Assembly: GCA_008828725.1 (NCBI GenBank)
Contig: MEHQ01001281.1
Coordinates: 27,339-91,338 of the forward strand
Source of the DNA: Saccharina japonica
Lineage: Eukaryota > Sar > Phaeophyceae > Laminariales > Laminariaceae
Length of the DNA stretch: 64,000 nucleotides
Direction of reading: 5' to 3'
The translations under genes and the position numbers were made by a program. Below the pieces are notes generated by a model. It made no database searches, had not been told where the DNA came from, and worked only from the letters and a program-made list of their open reading frames with translations. Below are positions 1-11,100 of the stretch, piece after piece; position 1 is the first letter of the stretch; each line of letters starts with the position of its first letter.

Positions 1-375
1 AGCTCATGTTGTCGGGCGGGAGCCGTAAAACTTGCATGATCTACGTACGTATGGTAGGACATGTTTCCTGGGTTGAATTTGTACTTATCCTGGTCATAGC
101 ACAACCGCTCAAAACGGCAGGTGAGGAACTACGTGATCTAGATCATGATCTATCTGTAGATGCTCTAGATCATGATCAATCTGTGGATCTATCTGTAGAT
201 GATCTAGATCATGATCTACCTGTAGATGGTCTATCATGATATATATGTAGATGATCTAGATCATGATTTACCTGTAGATGATCTAAATCATGATTTATCT
301 GTAGATAATCTAGATCATGATCTATCTGTAGATAATCTAGATCATGATCTACCTGTAGATGATCTGAAGATGATC
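1..375. repeat. GATC-rich repeat, copy 1 (unit with CATGTTG-CGGG head)
   Basis: A head of about 120 bp (AGCTCATGTTGTCGGGCGGG to CGGCAGGTGAGGAACTA) is followed by many tandem variants of TAGATGATCTAGATCATGAT. The same head and tail recur at 6100-6365 in the same orientation and at 12225-12440 and 30112-30330 in the opposite orientation. It looks like a non-coding dispersed repeat whose end has expanded as a short tandem array. Confidence 0.7.
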
Positions 376-1594
376 TGCCTCTCCGAGGTGTGAATTGACT
401 TGTACGGTACAGTAGTACAGTACGCACAGTAGTACGTAGGGGGTGGTGAAGAACGAACGTTGCAACACTTGTACCTGAAAGTATACAGTTCAAGTAATAT
501 ACTGGTACCAGATAGTACTTACGTATGTATATTAAAAAAATTAAAAAACAATACGAGCTGGTCCAGCCATAAAACAGATATTCATTCGATCGGACGTTTT
601 GCACTCATTTTTGCATATTTTAGCTCCTAATTTTGCACCATGGTTTCTGAGCTTGCAGCGCGTTTGCACATGCTAGAATTTTTGGAATCCGAGAAAAATT
701 CGTCGAGAAATGCCATATCGAATAAATCCCGTCGCGCACGGGAATATCTCCATACTGCGGTCCATACGAATCGCCGAAAAAACTGCACGGCGGATGACGC
801 TGATTCACGGTGTGAACATTCCTTGAGGCATGGAGAAACGATGGATATCCTCCCCATCGTCTAATTCGTTGTCTATCAAGAGATATGAGGTGCACATGAT
901 CCGCCATACAAAGTTAAGATATTACGACGGACGACCCAAAATCCCGATTTCCCAGCTGAATTTATCGATTTTTTGTCTGATTTTTTGTACACGTGATTCG
1001 CATCGTTCTTGTCGACACTCTACCTGGGGCTCCATTTTTTTTCGACTTTTTTTTCCGGTACTTTTTTGCCAAAATGCCGACGTGGTTTTTATTGAAACGG
1101 CCATAATTTTGCCCGTCTTCAGCAAAACAAAACGGAGCCCCAGGCAATCGCTTCGTTATGCTCATAGGAAGCTCTACACAAAATTTCAGTTTGAAATTCG
1201 CAAAACTGAGTTGGGAAAACGCCGGCGAGTACTGCCTCGCGATTACAGCTGGACCAGCTCGTATATGATAGGAGGTATGCTGTATACCGAAGAACGAAGG
1301 CCACACATATTTTACTCCCAGTGCTGGATATCGAATGATAATCGAGTTCTACACGATATCGATACACCATATATACGTACGATAAGTATAACCGATTTGA
1401 TTCCGATACTCGATACATTCGTACGAGCTTTCGTTCAGCGTCAGCATCACGAACACGGGCGGAATGCCAGAGGATAGAGAGCAAAGCACGTTCGATACGA
1501 TCCATACAACAAAAGCTTCGCTACGATATCCAACACTATTATTAGTCACATAACTTGAACCGAACAGTACTACTACTACTACTACTACTACTAC

Positions 1595-1705
1595 GAGGAA
1601 CCATAGTTAATAAGACCAAATATTGTTAGTAACAATAGGTGAATATTTAGGTTATTGTGTCTGCCGTAGGCCCTACCTGGTATTTGCTATGGCCTCCCGC
1701 AATAC
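1595..1705 (+). repeat. Dispersed ~110-bp repeat (GACCAAATATTGTTAGTAAC type)
   Basis: The core reads CATAGTTAATAAGACCAAAT and then GCCGTAGGCCCTACCTGGTA. Related copies are at 29322-29432, 52155-52268 and 59035-59157. All pair an ACCATAGT or TACTATGG end with a CCTACCTGGTAT or GACCTAC end. There is no coding content. Confidence 0.55.
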
Positions 1706-2151
1706 AGTAGAAGTGATCGTAGAGCAACTTATCCCACCTACCACACGTATGGCAAGGTTGTTGTACCCGTACAGTAGTAATCGTAGAGGAATGCACGCCC
1801 GACTCATCCCTCATATAACAAAGTTCGTACGAGTATGACGCCAGTATCCGCCAATCTTGAACTCAGAAAAAAAAAAGAAAAAAAAACTATCCATCCAGGG
1901 CTGAAAAAACAATTTTGTCGCCAAAAAACGCGGGTGCAGTTCTCAACCCGTAAAGAACTGCAACCATTTTTGAGGGGACGCACTACTTGGAATCAGTGTG
2001 GGACACTTGTATTCAGCACGTAGTGCACGGGTTGAAAAAATAAAATTGAGTGAAAACCCGATTTCTTTTCACGTACGTAGGAACGCAAAACCCCAAAAGG
2101 CGGGACAAAAACAACGTTTCAGCATACTGCTGTCTCATGTACAATAAATAC

Positions 2152-5100
2152 CTTCTCCGCGTCCTGCCCGGATGTTTCCGAGAGGATGCGAGGGACCACT
2201 TCCAGCGCCTCGGCGAACTTCTTGATGGCATATTGGTCCAGCCCGGTCTGCTCGCCAAAACAATATCGACAACAGCAAGAAATAAAACACGTTAAATCGC
2301 GATCGACGAAAAAATCCCGGTCTGCTCGCCAAAACAATACCGGCAACAACGTAAAATATATATATATATCGCGATCGACAAAGAAGACGCCACAGCGGTC
2401 CCCGCGCGATGAGCAGGGGGGGGGGAAAGGGGGGGTAGGGGTTATTTTTTTCTTCTTCGTTTTTTAGGAGTGGCTAGCAAACATAAAAAAAAACAAGTGC
2501 GTCAGCGGTGACTTCAATAAAATAAAATAAAAAGTGGTGAAAAAACAAATTGCGCTTAAGTTTTATAAGCCGAGAGCGATAACTCGGGGTCGCGCGCGCG
2601 TGTTCTCTTACACTCCCGAAGGAAGGGCGAGGAAAAGACGGACAGTTTGCCCTGATACATAGTGTCGAATGGCCAACAGCACGAATGCGTAAAAAAATGG
2701 GGACTTTTGGCCCATAATACTCAAAATTCCTACATACGAGTACCAGGTATGTTTCTAATTATTTGCGGTGCCCAAACGTATGTATACTCTGCCACGCTTC
2801 GTTTGTTTGACCTGCCACAATCAAAACCAAAAATGCGTACGTCCTCCGCGCTCGAGCCAAAAGCCGTAATCGAACGCAATGGCAGACTAACCACCGTCCC
2901 AAGACGCACGACACACGCAAAGCTAGCAATGTCTGCCTGGTCGGTGAAAACCCGACATGCTCCGTCCCGGCGTTGTAGGGATGCGAGGGTCTATAGTCAT
3001 ACGACTACGGCCATGCATGGAAATGAAGTACCCCCCCCGCCACCTCTCCTTCCCCCTTGTCCCCCCCTCCCCCCACCCGTTCGCGCTTGGTGCAAGAAAT
3101 GCCTGCCTGGTCCGTGAAAACCCGACCTACTCCGTCCCGGCGTTGCAGGCATGCGAGGGTCTATGGTCATACGACTACGGCCATGCATGGCATGAAGTAC
3201 ACCCCCAACCCCCCCCCCCTCACCGGCTCCCCCACCCCTCCCTCGCTCGCCCTGCGATTCGCCACGTGCTTAGTAGATCTGTGCGCCAGACTCCATTCAT
3301 GTGGCACCCCCACCCGGTACAAACCGAGGGTCGCGGCAGAGGCCGCGCACGCACGCCACGCTGTCGTCCACAGCGCGCTCGAGGTCGTTCAGCAGCGACT
3401 CCGTGCTGTTGGGTTAAGACGTGTAGACGTGTATGTGAGTGACAGGGAGGGAAAGGCGAGGGAGGGAGGGAAGGGAGGAGGGGAGGAGGGGAGGAAAGGA
3501 AAGGAGGAAGAGAAGGGGGGAGAGAAGGGACCGAGGGGGGAGGGGGAAGGGACGGAAGGAAGGAAAGGAGGGAGGGAGGGAAGCGGAGAGGGAGGGCAGG
3601 GAGGGGAAGGAGGGGGGAACGGAAGGAGAGGAGGGAAGCGGAGGAGGGGGGAATGGAGAGGGAAGGGGGAACGGAGGGGGGAAAGCAGGCGCGGAGAAGT
3701 GAAGGAGGAGGGAAGGAAGGGGAAAGGAGGGAGGGAGGGAAGCGGAGAGGGAGGGCAGGGAGGGGAAGGAGGGAGGGAACGGAAGGAGAAGGGAAGCGGA
3801 GAGGGGGGGGTGGACGGGGGGGGTAACGGGGGAGGGAGGGAAGGCAAGCAGGGAGAGAAGTGAAGGCGGGAGGGAGGGAGGGAGGGAGGGAGGAAGGGAC
3901 GAGGGGGGACGATAGGGGTGACAAGTCGAAGGCATAAGCATGGAGAAGTCGTGGGTATAGCACTCAATTCCAAAAGCACGGGACACCGAGAGGAGAGACC
4001 TCGGGGAGTGTTGCCACAACGAAAAACAAAATAACTTTCAAGTGCAGCCGTCACGCATCCAAGGCCGGCGAACACGCGGGGGAGACAGACGCCCCAGCAC
4101 CACAATACGGCCCGTCTCTCCTCTGCCTTTAGGTGTATATACGGCCGTGGGGATACCCAGCGAGGGCTTCGTTTTGTCGTCCTTCGGTAGATGCACTCGT
4201 GGTATACAGCGATATGCGGGAACAAAACTCAAAGCAAACGAAGCGGCGGCGCCCATAGACAATCGAAACGAAAGTCAAGGATGACACCAACAAAAACGAC
4301 CAACCAACACCAACAAAAACACTAATAGAACCCCCCCCCCCCATCCGTCTCGAAAGGGATGCGTGGTCAATGGTCAAATGACTAAGGCAAGCAACAAATG
4401 AGTACCCCCCCGCCCCCCCCAACCGACGTGCTCCGTCCCGGCATTGTAGGGATGCGAGGGTCTACGGTCAGACGACTACGGCCATGCATGAAAATGAAAG
4501 ACCCCCCCCCCCCACCCCCCCAACGTGAGCATCCCTCAAACTTCTCCTACAAAACCACGCCATACCACACCACACCACACCTGGCCCTGAGCAAGATGGT
4601 GGCGATGCGCGAGTCGTCGTCGTCCTGGCTGAACACCGTCACCTTCCGGAGCCCCACCTCCCGCACCTCCACAAGGGCGCAGGATCCCATCTCGTCGGGC
4701 GTGGGCGCGCCCATACGGACGAGGGCCGTGGCGTGCACGGCGTTGCAGATGCGCCGCAGCTCCCACTTGCTCTGGATCTTGACCACCATCATCTCGTACT
4801 TCTCGATGAAGTGCATGCACATGTCGCTCACCTGTTTTTTTTTTTTTTTTTTTTTGTGAAAGTAAATGTAAATGTGAGGGTGAAATTGTGATTGTGATTG
4901 TGAAATTAAATGTAACTGTAAATGTAAAATGTAAAATGTAAATGTAAATGTAATGTGTGAGGTTCTATTGTATCACCGTCGGGACGGAGGAGAGAGGCCA
5001 ACCACTCACAATCGTCGGCGAAAACGAGCGGTTGGTCTACGCGTACAGCGATCGAAAAAAGCGAGACAGAGCAACCAAAACCAACACGCGATCACGACAA

Positions 5101-8100
5101 CACATCGTTAAAAACAGCCATGCGCCCACTCACCCACCTACCCACCCACGCACACGCCCCGGCACCACCAACGCCACAAGAGAGGCCAGCCGCTGAAAGT
5201 CGTCGCGAAAAAAAAAAGACAGATGGTCTACCGCGATCGAAACGCGAGACAAAGCACCATAACCAGCACACGATCGCGACAACACGTGCCCACTGCTGAC
5301 TGTAAGGGTCCGGTACCAACTCTGATAAGGGACGTCGGTATATAAGGGATCTCATCCGACCCCGAAACGCACTATCAATAGTAGGGTCGCCTTAAAAAGG
5401 GCTATGATATTCAATACCTACTGCTGTACCCTTTTTTTTTTTGGCTTTCGCCTCTCAAAAAAGGTATGCTTCACAGTATATCCCAAATGTATGCTTTCCC
5501 TCTTACCGTGCCCCCGGCGATGATGACCTTCGTGCCCGCGTCAGAGATGGACTTCATCGCGTCCTCGACCACCTTCTCCTCTCCCTGTCGGAGTAGGAGG
5601 CGCGAAACAAAAAAAACGATATGATAGAGGAGGGGTCCGAAAAGGACAACAAAAAACGTTGGAATCAGTACTGGGGGCACTGGGAGACAGAGGCGGGGTC
5701 TGGAAAGGACAGCAAACACAATATGAATCAGGGCTGGGGCACCGGCACCTGTTAATAGCTCATTCAGTAGGTGCTCATTCTGACTGCGTCAGCAATCAGT
5801 ACACTGGATGGCATCAATCAGTATATATATACTGGTCGTCGCGCAGGCGCATCGTAAAACACTCGTGATAATATTGTGTGTGTTTCTTTGTCGCTCCTAC
5901 GCTTGGCTTTTGGGGCACAGGGTGGTATGCTCTGACGAGAAAACAAAGCACAAGAAAGCACGAGAGTTTGAATAGCACCGCAATCACAAAAAAAAAAAGA
6001 AGAGGAAAACAGAGCGGCATGGCAGAGAAACTCCGCCCAAAAAGGATAAACAGAAAGAAACAGTTGGAAACACGTCAACACATCTGACAGATAATCGATC
6101 ATCACTTCATGATCTAAAGTAGATATCTGCAGGGCAGACCCCGATCTGTATGATCTGTATGGGCAGATATATCCCTGATCTGTATGATCTGTATGATCTA
6201 GCTCATGTTGCCGGGTGGGAGCAGTACAAGAATCTGCACGATCTGCAGTAGGACGTGTTTCCTGGGTTGGATCTGTACCGTACAGATCCTGCACAACCTC
6301 TCACAACGGCAGGTGGGGAACTAGATCATCTATCTGTAGATGAGCTATCTGTAGATCATCTGTCGGACGTGTCAGATACTGTAGAGCGCGGGCGGTAGGG
6401 GGACGCACCGCGTACGAGAGCCGGGGTGCCGGCCGGTAAAGTAAGAAGGGTGAATGGACCAGTGGAGCGCAGCAGCAGCAGCGCCTGCGTAGGCCCCCGA
6501 GGGAGACGCCGTGTCAGAGCAAATGCCTTACGAATACGTCGTATAGGTTGCCTTATTATTTCTGAAGCTCCTCACAAGGCACGAGGCGAGCTCAAAGGTC
6601 TCACGCGATACATTCGACCTCGAAGAAAGAAGCTTGTTCGCGCAAAAATCGGCCCGGAATATAGGAAACTTTTCTATGCTAACATTCAATCGGAATGGTG
6701 CTTATATTTAGGTTCAGAGTGGTACAGTACTACTATTAATAGTTAACCAGCCAAAAACCACGACCATGGCGGACCGCGCTTGCCAAAATCGAAAAAGAAA
6801 AAAACAGTTATATACCCAGGGGCATCTCTACACACCTTGTTGTAGGACATGAGCTCCTCTCCGGTGCGGATAAGCACAGTGCCCTTCGTCTCGGTCGAAG
6901 ACGCCTCGAGGCCGCACGCGAAAACAGCCACCTTAGGCTGCACCGCACGCTTCACCAGTCCCTGCACAAAAAAAAAAAAAAAAAAAAAAAGACGACGACG
7001 ACGACGACGACAAAATCCCCACAAGAGCGTCAGCCAGAGGCCAGAAAGGAGCATCGTTTCGACCAGTTTGGCACTTTTGTACATCGGCATTATATCGGGC
7101 GGTGGCAAAATCCCCCACAGGAGCATCAGTCAGGCCAGAATGGAGCACCGTTTTGCCCAGTTTTTCACGGGTACGTCGGCGTTAGTTCGGTAGGGTGCGT
7201 CCTTGCGTGAGGGCGGGAAGGGGGCGACGGGTCTAGTGTGTGTGTGGGGGGGGTGTAGTCGATATTCATGCATGGCCGTAGTCGTATGACCATAGACCCT
7301 CGCATCCCTACAATGCCGGGACGGAGCACGTCGGCGTTTTCACGGAACATGCAGACATTGCTAGCACCTAGTGTGTGTGTGGGGGGGGGGGGTCCGCTAA
7401 AAGCGCCGACAAGAGCAACCGCGTGCGTGTGGGGAACCGCACGGCGGCGAAAAGGCGCTATCTGCTTGGAGTTGTCGTTGTTGCCTGCACCTTAAACCTT
7501 TATTTCTACCGAACGACATCAGTACACCCGGTGTCCGTCCCGATTCTCCATCCTCGAGAGAAACCTGGTAAAAATGTATGTGGTCACAGACTGTCGAACA
7601 GAGAAACACCAAAAATAATCGCAAACTAATCAAGGTAAGTAAACGAATGAAATGCGTACGTAGGGTGCCTTCTGAAATATCCGTGACTATGTTACGTGAT
7701 ACGTTTCGTATCTACGGCAAGCCTTGTACGGGGTAAGACGCGCTATCATACGTACAGCGTGCCAAACAGAGGCGCCCTTCCTGACCTGGATCTCCATGTG
7801 CAACAAAACATTAAGCTACGTAGCGCAAATATCCTCTCTTCGCAATCTTGTCAAAATACTACAAAAAAAGTCGAGCACTCTCGTCGTAGGCGTTTTTTGT
7901 GCACGCCTCCGATGACAGGAAAACCGCACCCCCCTCCCCCCTTTCGCGACCCTTCGACGGCCGCAACGTTTCACCATTGTACACCACCGACAAACAACAA
8001 CAGCAACAGCAACATGAAAGAAGAACAACACTAACACCAACGCAAACAACGACGCCATCACCACCACCACCACCACTACCACCACCAACCCCCAACACCG

Positions 8101-11100
8101 ACCCTGCGTTCATTCGACAACCGCAACGTTCAACATTGCACACAATCGACACACATAGCAACAGTAACAGCAACAGCCAACAAGAACAACACCAATACTA
8201 ACAACAACGTCACCACCACCATCACCGTCGCAACCACCTACTCCAATTTTGCGACCCTTCGACCGTCGCAACGTTAGTATTGTACACTAACCGACACACA
8301 CCAACAGCATGAGCAAACAAAGAAAAAAACGCCAACACCAGACGGCCTCCCCCCGCACCTGGGTGTCTCGCTGGACCACCATTCCGTGGATGACGTGCGA
8401 GTTGGCGGTGCTACCTCCCAGCATCTTGCACACGCGCACGTTCTCGACGGCCAGCATCGCCTTCGCAGGCAGGGGCGGCATGACCGCCAAACACGCCTCC
8501 GCAACAAACGGCGCTAGGGTGTCCTTCAGGGCGATAAAAAAACACGGCCAGGGGTTATAAAGGGAGGGGGGGGGGGGGGGGTGCCTTTAACTTTCAGCCT
8601 TGCGTCCATACTTTCCCCGGTACCCAACGTACTCATTTACGGCTTGCCTTAGTCATTTGACCATTGATCAACGCATCTCTGTCCAGACGAAGCACCGTTC
8701 CTACTACTCATAGAGACACCTCCAGCAGTTGGACGCTAGGGCAAATGACGAAAGCAAATGGCCCTTACAGCTTCGGCCACTCCCGACCGGGACATGAACG
8801 GCCACAGGCTCCTACCATTAATAGACGGTTTGGTACGACCCTTAGCCTTAGTTGCCCTTTTTCGTTCTGTACGCCTGGTTCCCAAAGTGGTTAAGGAGGG
8901 GGGGGGGGGGGGGGTGAGAGCTGAGAAGCGGGAGTCAACGCAGTGAAAACAAAACGAGAAACAAAAAAAAACACAAAAAAAAGCGAGAAGAGATACCAGT
9001 CAACACGATACCAAGAAAAAAACGAGAAAGCCATGAAAACAACAAAAACAAAACAGGCGCGAAAAAAAACGAGAAACCAAAAAGAACACAAAAAAAGCGA
9101 GAAGAGATACCAGTCAACACGATACCAAGAAAAAAACGAGAAAGCCATGAAGACAACAAAAACAAAACAGGCGCGATGTATATACATATCTCACGCTTGC
9201 CGTGCCTGCCGTGCACCTGCATCTCTCGCCTAACCCCACCGCCGGCGCCTCACCTCGAAGCCGTACTGCTTGGAGCCGATGACGGCCTTGATGGCGAAGG
9301 TGAGCTGCTTCTTGTCCCTCACGTCCGCCACCGTGTGGCACACCAGAGTGGGCAGGATCGTCTGGGCCTGGATGTACGCGGCGCGGTACCCTTCCAGGAT
9401 TTCCGCCGTGTGGAGGCCCTCCCTCAGGAGTTCCGCCGCCAGCTTCAACAACTCCCCTGCGCAGCGGCGGGGATGGGGGTGGGGGCGGCGACAGTTTCGA
9501 TTTCACGAGCACTGGTAACAACGAATTTGCACGCGATGAAAAAACATCACGCACAACAAAAATATACCCTATGGTATGATTGATAGTTATGACTGGTACA
9601 ACGAATTCCACGTGTTGAAAAAAGCATTACGTACGTTACAACAAAAAATAGAGATATTAAGTACGTACATACTGGTACGTACCGCACTGGCTGGGAATGT
9701 AATCTCCGCTGTATATTCATATAAGAGTTCAAACGGGGACTAGATTCCCGGCCAGAGAGGTATAAATATAAATATATACCCAAAGGACTACTTGCACTGC
9801 TGTGCAGAAGCGTATATGTGACTCTAATTCCAAGTAATTTGTAAAAAAAAAACGGGAGTGCAGTTCAAAAAGGGGTCACATACGCTTGGGGGTATATATA
9901 AACGGGCAACACATGTACCAAACCTAGCTGTTTTGGTCAAGCAGTAGTGGCCCCTCTACAGCAGTGTTGGCTGAGTAGTGCCGGCTGCCCGCTATAGTGC
10001 CTGTGACATCGCTGGGCACAGATAGGATTAACCAGTGTGGTAGTGTGCTGACTAATGCCGGTTGCCGCTATAGTGCCGGTATTGTTGGATATGTGGCGCA
10101 TACCGGCACTACAGAGGGATAAAGTACTGCTGTACTGCTGCTGTGTAAACTCGGGTGCGTAACCGGGTATATACCACTAGAGGAAATACCACTCTGGGCG
10201 GAAATGTAAGGACCGTTGCTGTGTAAACATCAATACATGACTGTCCTTATATTTCCGGCCAGAGCGGTACCCTACTACACCTTGAAATTTCGTACGGTAC
10301 CCTGGTATACGAATAGAATAAGGCGTCAACGACTCGAGGGGGTTGCTGGCGGTGTCGGGGGTGTACTCATGTCGTGCATGGCCGTAGTCGTGTGACGGAG
10401 GAGGGGGGGGGGGGTATACAGCAGTAGTAGCACTACCGAAGACAATGGTCAGGCGCGATAAAGAGAACCGACCGGACGGAGCGAGGAGCGAGGGTCAAGG
10501 AACCGTCGCCCCGGCCTCAGACGAGACGCCCTCGCTTGGTCCCGCTATCTCTGATCCTTTTATTAATAGTACTGCAGAGTGCATAAACCCAATCTGACTC
10601 TAATTCCAAGTGTTTTGTGCCCACAATGGGACTGCTGTAGTATCATGTGATTGATATATACCTGGTAATAAGTATAACTCTGTAAATCAAGTAATAATGA
10701 GGCGCGCGAGAGAGAAGCGCGAGGCATTGTTTTCGAGCTTTTCTAAGCGACAAAACAAAAAAAAAAAACTCCACTTCACATCGCGGTCATGAGCGATTTT
10801 AGGGGGTACCATAACGTAATACGCCATCATTAGTACTGGTGTCATGCTAGCATTACTGCTCTGTAGTTCCGCGATCATACTGTCGTGAATACAATCATGC
10901 TGGTACTGGAATATTACTAGACTACAGCAGTGTCATACTACTAGCACTGAAGCACCGAAACCCTGGTACATACATACCGCTGGCTGTAAACGACAGCCAA
11001 CTGGTGTAATGCTAGCATTCCTTCTCTGTGGTTCCACGACCATACTGTCGTAAATACAATCGCAGTGGTACTGGGTTATTACTAGACTGCAGCGGTATCG

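Larger units (their letters stand above)
1..2151. other. Left-edge non-coding DNA, probably last CCT8 intron
   Basis: No exon of CCT8 or of another recognisable gene is seen here. The stretch holds a GATC-rich repeat (1-375), a short ACT triplet run near 1568-1594, one copy of a dispersed repeat of about 110 bp (1595-1705), and an element near 1870-2040 containing GGGTGCAGTTCTCAACCCG, whose motifs recur near 9840, 19570, 49620 and 50600. It is probably intron because the CCT8 reading frame ends at a GTATTT donor at 2151 without a stop codon. Confidence 0.5.

Noticed and set aside
3220-4225. Long proline/serine-rich open frames on the minus strand
   Set aside because: They are translations of the polypurine tract and overlap CCT8 exon 8 in a wrong frame; pure composition effect.
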